From assembly GCF_034930985.1 (NCBI RefSeq), contig NZ_JAYGIM010000007.1, positions 124,001-188,000 on the forward strand: a DNA stretch of 64,000 bases, read 5' to 3'. The notes beneath the pieces were generated by a model. The model saw only the letters and a program-made list of their open reading frames with translations. It did not search any database and was not told the DNA's origin. This stretch comes from Arcicella lustrica (lineage in GTDB: Bacteria; Bacteroidota; Bacteroidia; Cytophagales; Spirosomataceae). The position numbers and the translations under genes were made by a program. Shown here piece by piece: positions 8,660 through 17,705 of this stretch (positions within the stretch are counted from its first letter, which is position 1; every line of letters begins with the position of its first letter).

Positions 8660-8667
8660 TAACTTTG
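8660..8667 (+). promoter_or_regulatory. -7 element of the nrnA-like gene
   Basis: TAACTTTG matches TAnnTTTG exactly. A TTTG at 8642-8645 is only 14 nt upstream, too close for a normal -33. The predicted start, near 8674, leaves a leader of about 44 nt before the ATG at 8718. Confidence 0.5.
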
Positions 8668-8717
8668 CCATTCAAATTTAGAATAAAACATAATATCCTG
8701 ATAATCAATCGTATATA

Positions 8718-9743
8718 ATGCAAAATCTTGAAGCCTTTCGTGAGTTGATTAATACGCCCAAAAAAATTGTAATTACAACCCATTTTAAACCCGATGCAGA
8801 TGCACTTGGGTCTTCATTAGGTTTAGCAGGATATTTAAGAAAAAAGGGACATCATATTACGGTTATAACTCCTTCCGACTATCCTAAATTCTTGTTCTGG
8901 ATGCCTAATAATGAGGAGGTTGTTAATTATGAAGATTATAAATTAAGAGGAAAGTCTAATAAGTTAATTGCTGAGGCAGATGTGATTTTTTGCCTAGATT
9001 TTTCAGCTTTGTCTCGTATTGAAGCAATGGCAGAGCCAGTTAGGCAATCGGATGCAATAAAAGTAATGATTGACCATCATACTTTCCCTGAAGATTTTGC
9101 ACAATTTTCGTATCATGATACCAAAGCAGCAGCTACAGCGCAATTGATATTTCAACTAATAGTACTTTTAGGAGATGAATCTTTATTAGATGTTCCAATT
9201 TGCGAATGTCTATATGCTGGAATCATGACGGATACAGGTTCTTTCCGTCATCCAAGTACCACACCAGCAGTACACAGAATTGTAGCTGATATTATGGAAA
9301 TTGGTGTGAATACAAATTTAATTCATCGCCGAATTTACGATAGTACAACTGCTGAAAGGTTAAATTTCTTAGGATATGTTCTTTCTGAAAAATTAGTCAT
9401 TTTACCAGAATATAGAGTAGCTTATTTTACTGTAACAGAAGAAGAACTCAAACGTTTTAATTCACAAACGGGCGATACCGAAGGAATTGTCAATTACGGT
9501 TTACAAATTGAAGGTGTTGTAATGTCTGTAATCATTGTTGACCGCCCAGAAGCAGTAAAAATGTCATTCCGTTCAGTCGAAGAATTTGCAGTGAATCAAA
9601 TTGCTTCAAAGTATTTCAGTGGTGGCGGACATAAAAATGCTTCAGGTGGCAAAACATCAGGCATTGGTTTACAAGCAACGGTAGAAAAATTCATTAGTAT
9701 TTTACCAGAATATCAGGAAGAATTATTGGCAGTACCCATTTAA
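8718..9743 (+). CDS. nrnA: DHH/DHHA1 phosphoesterase (NrnA-type nanoRNase / pAp phosphatase)
   Basis: A 341-residue DHH-family protein of NrnA size, expected to degrade very short RNAs and to dephosphorylate pAp. Metal-binding motifs are present in order: HFKPDADALGSS (His22, Asp26, Asp28), FCLDFS with Asp94, and IDHH at 118-121. The DHHA1 domain ends with the substrate motif FSGGGHKNASGG near 302-313. It is cytoplasmic. It is the first gene of a same-strand run that continues with an FKBP lipoprotein 55 bp later. The choice between NrnA and other DHH proteins rests on length and motifs only. Confidence 0.9.
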   Translation: MQNLEAFRELINTPKKIVITTHFKPDADALGSSLGLAGYLRKKGHHITVITPSDYPKFLFWMPNNEEVVNYEDYKLRGKSNKLIAEADVIFCLDFSALSRIEAMAEPVRQSDAIKVMIDHHTFPEDFAQFSYHDTKAAATAQLIFQLIVLLGDESLLDVPICECLYAGIMTDTGSFRHPSTTPAVHRIVADIMEIGVNTNLIHRRIYDSTTAERLNFLGYVLSEKLVILPEYRVAYFTVTEEELKRFNSQTGDTEGIVNYGLQIEGVVMSVIIVDRPEAVKMSFRSVEEFAVNQIASKYFSGGGHKNASGGKTSGIGLQATVEKFISILPEYQEELLAVPI

Positions 9744-9798
9744 TATAAACGCTCATCGAGCAAAAAAACTAAAATAAAATCAATAAAATCAAACAAAA

Positions 9799-10665
9799 AT
9801 GTTCAAAAGAATCAGTGTTGTATTGTTTGCTGCCAGCATGATGGTTGCATGTAACAAGAATCGTGTAGAAGTAAAAGACGGTGTGAAAATCCAAATTCAT
9901 AGTCACGATGACAAAGCAAGAAAATTAAAAGACGGAGATATTATTTCGTTTACAGCTAAAATTCAAAATTCTACAGACTCAGTACTTCAAGAGTCGCCAG
10001 CTTCACAACCAGCACGTGCTATGTTACAACCAGCTGGTTTATCAGGTTTCAAAGGTTCTTTTGAAGATGGTTTACGTTTACTTTCTCTTGGTGATAGCGC
10101 AACAATTTATGTTCCTGTAGATTCTTTGGCAAAAGGTGGTCAGCAATTACCTCCATTTATCAAAAAAGGAACAGATTTAAAATATACAGTTAAGATTTTG
10201 AAAGTACAGTCGAAAGCTGAATTTGAGAAAGATATGGCGGCTGAACAAGCAAAAGCAAAAGCTGATGCTGAAGAACGTAAAACTAAATTGCCTCAAATGA
10301 TGGCTGATTATGTTAAAAAATCAGGCTTAACATTTAAAACTACTGCTTCTGGTTTACAATATGTAATCACGAAAGAAGGAACAGGCGAAACTCCTAAAAC
10401 TGGCGATGTTTGTAAATGTATGTATGTAGGTAAATTTTTGGATGGAAAAGTATTTGACCAAAGCCCAAGTCCATTAGATATGCCAATCGGAGGTATGATT
10501 CCTGGTTTCAATGAAGCATTATTAATGATGAAAAAAGGTGGAAAAGGTACTTTCTTGATTCCTCCAACAATTGGATATGGAGAGGCTGCTCAAGGACCAA
10601 TTCCAGCAAACTCTGCTTTAGTTTTTGATGTTGAAGTAGTAGATTTCAAAAAAGGCGGACAATAG
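9799..10665 (+). CDS. FKBP-type peptidyl-prolyl isomerase lipoprotein (first of three)
   Basis: A 288-residue lipoprotein: signal MFKRISVVLFAASMMVAC with the lipobox Cys at 18, so it is anchored in the envelope. It has two FKBP-like halves. The N-terminal one (about 30-140) is degenerate; a charged helix (about 143-175, rich in A, E, K) links it to a canonical C-terminal FKBP domain (about 185-286). There the catalytic-pocket residues are kept: Tyr in CMYVGKF, Phe-Asp in GKVFD, GYGE, and the LVFDVEV strand. It probably folds proline-containing envelope proteins. It shares the strand with the preceding nrnA-like gene and may be co-transcribed. Confidence 0.92.
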   Translation: MFKRISVVLFAASMMVACNKNRVEVKDGVKIQIHSHDDKARKLKDGDIISFTAKIQNSTDSVLQESPASQPARAMLQPAGLSGFKGSFEDGLRLLSLGDSATIYVPVDSLAKGGQQLPPFIKKGTDLKYTVKILKVQSKAEFEKDMAAEQAKAKADAEERKTKLPQMMADYVKKSGLTFKTTASGLQYVITKEGTGETPKTGDVCKCMYVGKFLDGKVFDQSPSPLDMPIGGMIPGFNEALLMMKKGGKGTFLIPPTIGYGEAAQGPIPANSALVFDVEVVDFKKGGQ

Positions 10666-10908
10666 ATTTCACAGAAGGTAAGTGAAGAAGACAATAAAAT
10701 GAATAAGTAAATAATTTAGCCTAAACAGGTTTGAATTTATTTATTTCTAAGATTTTGTTGTATTTTTTTACTTACCTTTTTGGTTTTCTGCCATTTTAAC
10801 AGTTTTTAACGAATTCTCAACAATGGATTTCGTTATTTTGCGTTTCAAATAAGAGTTTAGTTTCGTTATAATTTTAACGAATAACTGATAATCAAATAAC
10901 AGTCAGTA

Positions 10909-11805
10909 ATGATGAAGTTCAAATTATTAAACCTTTTAGTGTTTGGGGCGGTAGTGAGTTTGCTCAGTTCATGTCTTTCTTCGGTTGTATTGGAAGAAAA
11001 TGTAATCGACCAACAAAACGAAACACAAATCCAGCAATATATCAGTAGTAAAGGCCTAACGATGCAAAAAGCTGGAAATGGGGTTTATTATACAATTACT
11101 CAGTCGAATGCAAGTGGTCGCCAAATGCTTTTGGGTGATACTATCCGTTTGCATTATGTCATTAGCAGACTCGACGGTGTTAAAATTGATAGTTCTTCGG
11201 TACTAACTAAGAAGCCTTTTACGTTTTATCACAACGGTGCGAATACCAATATCTTTTTGAAATTCCTTTCTTTATTGCATGAAGGAGAAAAAGGTACGTT
11301 TATTTTACCTTCAAGATTAGTGGGCGGAGGAGTAGCTTTCCCTAATTTAGCGGCTAACCAACCTGTTCGTTGTGATATATCTTATTTCTACACATTCGGC
11401 GAAGAAGCAGATATTGATCATTATATCGCCAAAAACAATATTACAGTTACAGAAAAAACCACAGAAGGAGTTAGATACATCAAAACCAGAGATGGTTCTG
11501 CTGACTTAATTGCTGGAAAAGTAGCTAAGATAAAATATACTGGTAAATTCTTAAATGGTGAAATCTTCGATACCAATCTAAATAAAACAGATTCGTTGAG
11601 TTTAACCGTGGGTTCTACAGCGGCTTCCTTTGTAACAGGTTTTATGGTAGGAGCGAATAAAATGAAACTTGGAGAAAAGGCAACCATAATTTTCAGATCA
11701 GCACTAGGTTATGGAGCCACTGGAGATTCAAGAGATGGAGGGAAAATTCCACCATACACACCCCTTATTTTTGAATTAGAAATAGTAGCAATGAAAGATC
11801 AATAA
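10909..11805 (+). CDS. FKBP-type peptidyl-prolyl isomerase lipoprotein (second of three)
   Basis: A 298-residue lipoprotein with lipobox LLSSC (Cys22). Two FKBP-like units can be aligned by eye: residues about 45-165, degenerate but with a readable LLHEGEKGTFILPS loop, and about 180-297, canonical (KIKYTGKFLNGEIFD, LGYGATGD, PLIFELEIV). It is separated from the preceding FKBP gene by 243 bp, which holds a 7-bp inverted repeat (10862-10868 with 10875-10881) but no clear promoter. The third FKBP gene starts 16 bp downstream, so these two form an operon. Distinct sequence but the same architecture as its neighbours suggests old tandem duplication. Confidence 0.9.
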   Translation: MMKFKLLNLLVFGAVVSLLSSCLSSVVLEENVIDQQNETQIQQYISSKGLTMQKAGNGVYYTITQSNASGRQMLLGDTIRLHYVISRLDGVKIDSSSVLTKKPFTFYHNGANTNIFLKFLSLLHEGEKGTFILPSRLVGGGVAFPNLAANQPVRCDISYFYTFGEEADIDHYIAKNNITVTEKTTEGVRYIKTRDGSADLIAGKVAKIKYTGKFLNGEIFDTNLNKTDSLSLTVGSTAASFVTGFMVGANKMKLGEKATIIFRSALGYGATGDSRDGGKIPPYTPLIFELEIVAMKDQ

Positions 11806-11821
11806 AAATAAATACAAAACA

Positions 11822-12700
11822 ATGAATAAAAGTATATTTTGGGTAATGTTGGTTGGCGTTGTGGGTTTACTTAGTGCCTGTTCGAGTGGACTTGAAGATA
11901 CAAGCCAAAGATACATCGAGAATGAAAATAAAGTAATTCAATACGGCAAAGCCAACAATCTGACACTTACCAAAGAAGCTAACTCTGGCACTTATTATGC
12001 AGTAACTACTCCAAATACTTCAGGAAGAAGCCCTAAGGAAACAGAATTAGTAAAAGTTTTTTATACATATAGAAAATTAGACGGAACATTACTTGATAGC
12101 ACAACTTCAGTACCATTAGGTTTTCCTTATTATACTTACAATACTATTTTAAATATTCCAGTTGCTTTATTGAAAGAAGGCGAAAAAGGAGTATTTATTT
12201 TTCCAGAAACAAGTCAATATACAGAACCAACAATTTTAAGTATTGAATTGATTTCAACTCGTAATGAAACGGAACAAATTGGAGAGTTCGTTCAAAGTAA
12301 ATTTGCAGGATTAAATGTGAATTCAACCAGTACAGGCTTACAATATGTAATTACGAAATCAAACTCTACTGGAGAATTGGTTAAAACTGGACAAACTGTT
12401 ACCGTTACTTATACAGGGAAATTACTTTTCCCAACGAAAAAAAGAGATAGTAACGGTTTTTATGTTTATAATGAACAATTCGATGCTGGAAGTTTCAGCT
12501 TTGTTTTAGGACAGGGTTCAACCGTAGCAGGTTTTGAAGAAAGTGTTTCAAAACTAAAAGTTGGAGATAAAGGAAATTTTGTTTTTCCATCATCATTAGG
12601 TTATAGTAAAACGGGTAGTCTTGATAACTCGACAGGAGCTTATACAATTCCTCCGTATTCACCATTAAATTTTGAAATAGAAGTAACTGCGGTTAAATAA
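11822..12700 (+). CDS. FKBP-type peptidyl-prolyl isomerase lipoprotein (third of three)
   Basis: A 292-residue lipoprotein with lipobox LLSAC (Cys20). The N-terminal FKBP-like half (about 40-155) is strongly degenerate. The C-terminal half (about 170-291) keeps the fold and the proline-rich end motif IPPYSPLNFEIEV, but has an insertion of roughly a dozen residues between the first strands (VTYTGKLLFPTKKRDSNGFY, before the Phe-Asp pair in EQFD). The active site may therefore be altered. It lies 16 bp after the second FKBP gene, and a strong terminator begins 19 nt after its stop codon, ending the operon. Confidence 0.88.
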   Translation: MNKSIFWVMLVGVVGLLSACSSGLEDTSQRYIENENKVIQYGKANNLTLTKEANSGTYYAVTTPNTSGRSPKETELVKVFYTYRKLDGTLLDSTTSVPLGFPYYTYNTILNIPVALLKEGEKGVFIFPETSQYTEPTILSIELISTRNETEQIGEFVQSKFAGLNVNSTSTGLQYVITKSNSTGELVKTGQTVTVTYTGKLLFPTKKRDSNGFYVYNEQFDAGSFSFVLGQGSTVAGFEESVSKLKVGDKGNFVFPSSLGYSKTGSLDNSTGAYTIPPYSPLNFEIEVTAVK

Positions 12701-12718
12701 ATTCATATTTTCATTAAG

Positions 12719-12750
12719 AGCCTCCTCACGTAGTAATGAGGAGGCTTTTT
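12719..12750 (+). terminator. intrinsic terminator of the FKBP operon
   Basis: Perfect 10-bp GC-rich stem (12719-12728 with 12737-12746), 8-nt loop, then five T. The rdgB start codon is only 12 nt beyond the T-run. Confidence 0.9.
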
Positions 12751-12762
12751 ATTTATTTTATC

Positions 12763-13335
12763 ATGAAAAAACTATGTTTTGCAACGAACAATGCTCATAA
12801 AGTAGAAGAAGTTCAAGCTATTTTAGGACAGCGCTTTGAGTTACTGACGCTCAATCAAATTGGTTGTCAAGAAGAATTACCTGAAACTGGAAATACTTTA
12901 GAAGCCAATTCTTTACAAAAAGCTCAATATCTGTTTGACCATTATCAGGTAGATTGTTTCGCAGATGATTCAGGGTTGGAAGTAACAGCATTAGGTGGTG
13001 AACCAGGAGTGTTTTCTGCTCGATATGCAGGAGAGCAAAGAAGCCATGCCGATAATATTGCTTTACTTTTAAAAAACTTATCGGGAGTAGAAGACCGTTC
13101 AGCACAATTTAGAACTGTGATTACCTTGATTTTAGATGGAAAAGTAAATCAGTTTGAAGGAATTGTTAAAGGTAAAATTATTGAAGAATTAAAAGGAAGC
13201 GAAGGTTTTGGATATGACCCAATCTTTATGCCAGAAGGCTATGAAATAACATTTGCTGAAATGAGTATAGAAGAAAAAGGTGAAATTTCGCATCGTGCAA
13301 AAGCTGTTGAAAAATTAATTAGCTTTTTAAAGTAA
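12763..13335 (+). CDS. rdgB: XTP/dITP diphosphatase (RdgB/HAM1)
   Basis: A 190-residue cytoplasmic NTP pyrophosphatase that removes ITP, dITP and XTP from the nucleotide pool. Family motifs: FATNNAHKVEEV at 5-16 (substrate loop), FADDSGLEVTALGGEPGVFSA in the middle (metal site), FGYDPIFMP, and EKGEISHRAKAV near the end. The open frame extends upstream to 12736, but that part lies in the terminator hairpin. The ATG at 12763 (MKKLCFATNN) fits family length and is chosen. No separate promoter is visible between the terminator and this start, so expression may rely on read-through or a promoter inside the FKBP gene. Confidence 0.95.
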   Translation: MKKLCFATNNAHKVEEVQAILGQRFELLTLNQIGCQEELPETGNTLEANSLQKAQYLFDHYQVDCFADDSGLEVTALGGEPGVFSARYAGEQRSHADNIALLLKNLSGVEDRSAQFRTVITLILDGKVNQFEGIVKGKIIEELKGSEGFGYDPIFMPEGYEITFAEMSIEEKGEISHRAKAVEKLISFLK

Positions 13336-13353
13336 ATATTAAAAACCAGATGA

Positions 13354-13396
13354 ATAGCCACAAGACTAAGTAACAATCACTTAGTCTTGTGGCTAT
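13354..13396 (+). terminator. terminator hairpin after rdgB
   Basis: Perfect 18-bp stem (13354-13371 with 13379-13396) and a 7-nt loop. The T-run afterwards is poor (CTTGCTTTATG), so it may act by structure or protect the 3' end. Confidence 0.75.
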
Positions 13397-13569
13397 CTTG
13401 CTTTATGAGTTATCATTGTTTCAAAATATGTGTTTTTTTAAAGATTTATACATTCAATGGGGGTTTTGCATAGATGAAATGTCTGTATTCTGCGAGCAAA
13501 TTTGATATTGCCTCTAAATCATGTAAATTCGAATAGAAAATGCTAATTTCTTTAACATTCATAAAGAGA

Positions 13570-16122
13570 ATGACTTACCCAAAAATTTTAAAACTGCTAA
13601 TTGTTATAATCATTGCTTTAGCTTATCAAAATACCAATGCCCAATACACTATCACTGGAGTTGTAACTGATGCCAAAAACGGAGACCCTTTACCTTTTGC
13701 AACAGTTGGCTTGAAAGGCATGAATGTAGGAGCACAAACAAATTTTGAAGGCATCTATGTCATCAAAACAAAAGTGCTTTCCGATTCTATCTATGTCAGT
13801 ACTGTGAATTATAAAAAGAGAATGAAAGCTCTTGATAAAAAAGCACTCACGCAAACGATAGATTTTCAATTACAAGGAGAAGCCAAATCATTGGACGAAG
13901 TAGTGGTGTATTCTGGTGAAAATCCTGCATTTAAAATTCTTAGAAAACTTAGTGAAAATAAAGCTAAGAATGATAGAAAGCGCCTAAATGCTTTTGAGTA
14001 TAATTCTTATTCTAAAATGGAATTGGATGTGGATAACCTTTCTGAAAAATTTAAAGAAAGAAAGGTAATGAAGCAAATACAAGGTGCTATTGAAAAGTTT
14101 GAAAAATTAGCTGGCGAAGATGGTAAAGCTGTTATTCCAACTTTTATTTCAGAAACGCTTTCAAAATATTACTTCCGTGAAAGTCCTTCAAGAAAGAAAG
14201 AAGTTATCTTGAAAAATAACATCAAAGGTATTGGTGTAAAAGAAGGAGGCTTTGTTTCTCAATTGGTTGGTGGAAACATTTTTGCCAATTATAATTTCTA
14301 CGATAATTATGTGCCATTTTTAGGGAAAGATATTATTTCTCCATTTGGTGATAACTGGAAAGGAACATACAAATGGTTTTTATCTGATACAACAAATGTT
14401 GATGGGCATATTTGTTATGGAATGGAATTTGACCCTAAAAATGATAAGGATTTAGTTTTTATAGGGAAAGCTTATATTGATACTACTTCGTACGCTTTAG
14501 TACAAATTGATGCTACCGTTGGAAAAGAAGCCAACATCAACTTTATTGATAAAATAAAAATATCTCAGGAATTAGAGCAAACGGCTGAAGGTGCTTGGTT
14601 ACCAGCAAAAACACGTTTTTTAATTGACATTGCAGAATTAACTAAAAATTCGGCGGGGATGTTGTTGAAAATGTATATTTCAAATAAAGATTTTGTCGTA
14701 AATCAACCTAAAGAATTAAGTTTCTATGATTTACCAATAGACGTAGCAGAAAATTCAAAAGAGCCTGACCCGAAATTTTGGCTTGAAGCAAGACATGAAT
14801 CACTCTCAGCACAAGATATTCTCGCTTCAAAATTAATTGATACAGTTAGAAATGTTCCAATCGTGAAGACTTATGTGGAAATCGCTGAAATCATAGCAAG
14901 TGGCTATAAAAGATTTAATAAATTTGGAGTAGGTCCATACATTACACTTTTTTCTGCCAACAAAATTGAAGGTTTTAGAACAAGACTAGGTTTTAAAACG
15001 AATTCAGATTTTAGTAAAGAATGGATTTTAAAAGGTTGGGCAGGATTTGGCACCAAAGATTTAGTACTTAAATATGGTGGTGAAGTAGATTATATTATTT
15101 CTCGCAGACATTGGACTGTTGCTGGTATTAAGCACAGCTATGACTTAGAACGTATCGGATTGACACCAGAATTAATTGGCGACAATAAAATATTCTATGC
15201 TTTTACCCGCTGGGGCGCATTTTCTGGTGCTTTCTACAGAAGAGAAAGTGAAGTATTCTATAAAACAGAGCCAACAAAAGGCATAAGTTTTACAGGTTCA
15301 CTCACGACAAGAGGATTTGATCCACTTTTTGAGTTTCAATACCGTACAAGACCAGACGAAGGAAAGAATTCTCCTACGATAGATAATTACAATGATACTT
15401 TTTTTACTGTTGAAGCACGCTTCGCAAAGAATGAAACATTCTTAATGGATGGTAATGAACGCATAACGCTTGGAAGTAAACGTACTCCTACGGTTACACT
15501 AACTTATCAACATGGAATGAAAGTCCTCAATGGAGATTTTCGTTATGATAAGTTTATGGCAAAAGTATTTCAATCGTTTCGTATCGGAACAATTGGGCGC
15601 TCAGATTATACTTTGCAGGCAGGCTATATTCCAACAGCTTTGCCAGCACCGCTTTTATTCCCACATTTAGGGAACGAAACCTTTTTTTATAATCGTGCAG
15701 CATTCAATACTATGCACTATTTTGAATTTGTAAGTGACAAATACGTTTCGTTAAATTATAATCACAATTTTGATGGATTACTTTTTAACCGTATTCCTGC
15801 CATTCGTCAATTAAAATGGCGTTTGATTGCTTCAGCGAATGTACTTCTAGGAAGCCAAAGAGCTGAGAATAAAGAACTGATGCAAGAAGCGATACCAGTA
15901 ATTAATCCAAGACATACCAAAGGAGAATTACAGCCAAGGTATAGTTTTTCAGGGCTAGACCCCAACAAACCTTATATAGAAGTTGGATACGGTATTGATA
16001 ACATCTTTAAGATATTTAGGATTCAGGCATTTCATCGCCTTTCTTACCTAGACCATCTTTCACCATCAGGGAAAAGTCCAAGACCTTTTGCATTAAAAGC
16101 GTCTGTACATTTCTCTTTTTAA
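13570..16122 (+). CDS. DUF5686 outer-membrane protein with carboxypeptidase-regulatory domain
   Basis: About 850 residues, from the ATG at 13570 that starts the signal peptide (MTYPKILKLLIVIIIALAY, cleavage near NAQ). An in-frame ATG at 13540 would add ten residues. The N-terminus is a carboxypeptidase-D regulatory-like beta-sandwich (YTITGVVTDAKNGDPLPFAT, LDEVVVYSG), as in SusC-like proteins, but no plug follows. The rest matches DUF5686. The second half alternates polar and hydrophobic residues like a beta barrel and ends in Phe (ASVHFSF), the usual outer-membrane signature. Function is unknown; a surface or transport role is an inference. It is a single-gene unit with a strong terminator at 16150. 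Confidence 0.88.
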   Translation: MTYPKILKLLIVIIIALAYQNTNAQYTITGVVTDAKNGDPLPFATVGLKGMNVGAQTNFEGIYVIKTKVLSDSIYVSTVNYKKRMKALDKKALTQTIDFQLQGEAKSLDEVVVYSGENPAFKILRKLSENKAKNDRKRLNAFEYNSYSKMELDVDNLSEKFKERKVMKQIQGAIEKFEKLAGEDGKAVIPTFISETLSKYYFRESPSRKKEVILKNNIKGIGVKEGGFVSQLVGGNIFANYNFYDNYVPFLGKDIISPFGDNWKGTYKWFLSDTTNVDGHICYGMEFDPKNDKDLVFIGKAYIDTTSYALVQIDATVGKEANINFIDKIKISQELEQTAEGAWLPAKTRFLIDIAELTKNSAGMLLKMYISNKDFVVNQPKELSFYDLPIDVAENSKEPDPKFWLEARHESLSAQDILASKLIDTVRNVPIVKTYVEIAEIIASGYKRFNKFGVGPYITLFSANKIEGFRTRLGFKTNSDFSKEWILKGWAGFGTKDLVLKYGGEVDYIISRRHWTVAGIKHSYDLERIGLTPELIGDNKIFYAFTRWGAFSGAFYRRESEVFYKTEPTKGISFTGSLTTRGFDPLFEFQYRTRPDEGKNSPTIDNYNDTFFTVEARFAKNETFLMDGNERITLGSKRTPTVTLTYQHGMKVLNGDFRYDKFMAKVFQSFRIGTIGRSDYTLQAGYIPTALPAPLLFPHLGNETFFYNRAAFNTMHYFEFVSDKYVSLNYNHNFDGLLFNRIPAIRQLKWRLIASANVLLGSQRAENKELMQEAIPVINPRHTKGELQPRYSFSGLDPNKPYIEVGYGIDNIFKIFRIQAFHRLSYLDHLSPSGKSPRPFALKASVHFSF

Positions 16123-16149
16123 GACAAACTTACTAGTTTTACAAAAAGC

Positions 16150-16192
16150 TCCTACTTTACAGAATATATAGCTGTGAGGTGGGATTTTTTTT
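16150..16192 (+). terminator. intrinsic terminator of the DUF5686 gene
   Basis: 13-bp stem (16150-16162 with 16172-16184; three G-U pairs), 9-nt loop, eight T. Confidence 0.9.
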
Positions 16193-16595
16193 GGTTGCTT
16201 ATAACATAAAATTACGTTTATTAAATATTACATTTACTAATTACAGACCAAAAATGTCTAGTGAAGATGTTGTGTTTGGCATTAGTGATGAATTGGTCTC
16301 GTTTAGACCAGAAAACTTGTTAGTGTTAGAGAAGCTAGAAATAGTTTTTTTCGAAAGATTTAATCTGTTAGTTTTCATTTTATTATAATTTAATTGTTTG
16401 AATTTCTTTTTTTGTATTATCGTTTTGTTGATTCAAAATTGCAAAGAAAATGCACGAGAAAATGGCACTTTGTCTTAATCAACATATTATCAGTCCCAAA
16501 AGCCCTATTATAGATTTGAATAGATAGATAATGGATATGTCTATTAATCAATGACATATTAAGTTGATATTAGAAATTTTTAAAGTATTTAAAAA
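16193..16595. other. intergenic region upstream of the LytS/LytTR pair
   Basis: About 400 bp, very AT-rich, with no convincing gene. A 7-bp inverted repeat (ATATGTC at 16535-16541, GACATAT at 16553-16559, 11-nt spacer) lies 37 bp before the kinase gene and could be an operator. I saw no exact TAnnTTTG element. Confidence 0.45.
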
Positions 16596-17705
16596 ATGAA
16601 TAAAAAAAGCAAGGTGCATATCATCCTTTGGATTTTGTATGTAATTTATTATCAACTAAGCTATATAATTGTATCACTAAAGTTTGATTTAGCTACAAGT
16701 ATAGTAATCTTGTTAAATTGTGCTTGTTGGATAATGATATTTTATTGCTGTACATTATTTATTTATCCAAGATTTTTAATAGCAAAAAGATATATCGTAG
16801 TCATTGTTCTAGTTTTTTTAACCGTTTCTATTTTTTCAATTATTAATGCTTATTTAATTGTATTTTTTTTTCCTGATTATCCCGGAGCGGAGATTAATCA
16901 AGAACGATTAACTCGTAATTTTTGGAGTGCCCAGATTTTTACTTTTTACGCTTTAGGTTATTATTTTGCACAAAAATCAATTAATCAACAGATAGAAATT
17001 GCGGCTCGAGATCAAGAAATAGCTGAACAAAAAATTGCCATTGCAGAAAAGGAAGCGAAAATTGCTAAACAAGAATTGGAAATAGCTATCTTAGCGAAAG
17101 AAAAAGCTCTGGCGGAAATGGCATTTTTAAGAGCCCAAATTAATCCGCACTTTATGTATAATACCCTTAATATGATTTTTGAAAGGGTAAGAAAGGCTTC
17201 TCGTGAGGCTGGTGATATTGTTCTAGCTTTTGCTGAAATGTTACGTTATGCAACTAGTACCAAGTCGCAAGAGGATGAAGTAGATTTAGAAGGTGAACTA
17301 GATTTTGTAAAACAATATATTGAATTACATTTACAAAGATTTCATTATAAAGTTTATATTGATTTTGAGGAAGATGGAGATTTCTCTTATCATAGAATCG
17401 TTCCGATGGTCTTGATTACCATTGTTGAAAATGGCATTAAACACGGTGTTTTTGATGAACCAGAAATTGCTTTTAGAATAAGAGCCACTTTGATGGATGA
17501 GGTATTTGTATTCACGGCGACAAACAAGAAAAATCCATATCCTAATGCTATTGCAGATGCTGGACAAACTGGTATTGGGATTAAAAATATTAAAAAAAGA
17601 CTTTTAACAACATACCCAGCCGAAGCGCATAGTATAGAAATAATTGATAGCGAAGAGGACTATACAGTAGTATTTACAGTAAATTTTAACCTTCTGAAGA
17701 AATGA
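16596..17705 (+). CDS. LytS-type sensor histidine kinase
   Basis: A 369-residue membrane kinase. Three or four hydrophobic segments occupy about residues 8-125. A long charged coiled coil (about 130-178, many A, E, K) leads to the His_kinase box RAQINPHFMYNTLN with phospho-acceptor His185; Met-Tyr replaces the more common Leu-Phe after the His. The HATPase domain has the N-box VENGIKHG near 289 and a G-box GIGIKNIKKRL near 335. No extracytoplasmic sensor domain is visible, so the signal is probably sensed in or at the membrane. The stop overlaps the start of the LytTR regulator by 4 bp (ATGA), indicating translational coupling. Confidence 0.93.
   Translation: MNKKSKVHIILWILYVIYYQLSYIIVSLKFDLATSIVILLNCACWIMIFYCCTLFIYPRFLIAKRYIVVIVLVFLTVSIFSIINAYLIVFFFPDYPGAEINQERLTRNFWSAQIFTFYALGYYFAQKSINQQIEIAARDQEIAEQKIAIAEKEAKIAKQELEIAILAKEKALAEMAFLRAQINPHFMYNTLNMIFERVRKASREAGDIVLAFAEMLRYATSTKSQEDEVDLEGELDFVKQYIELHLQRFHYKVYIDFEEDGDFSYHRIVPMVLITIVENGIKHGVFDEPEIAFRIRATLMDEVFVFTATNKKNPYPNAIADAGQTGIGIKNIKKRLLTTYPAEAHSIEIIDSEEDYTVVFTVNFNLLKK

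Noticed and set aside
10675..10778. Distant inverted repeat AAGGTAAGT / ACTTACCTT after the first FKBP gene
   Set aside because: Arms are only 9 nt and 86 nt apart, with no T-run; probably chance in AT-rich DNA.
16179..16388. 69-codon open frame after the DUF5686 gene
   Set aside because: Its GTG start is inside the terminator hairpin at 16150-16192; it is hydrophobic by base composition, and shows no family resemblance.
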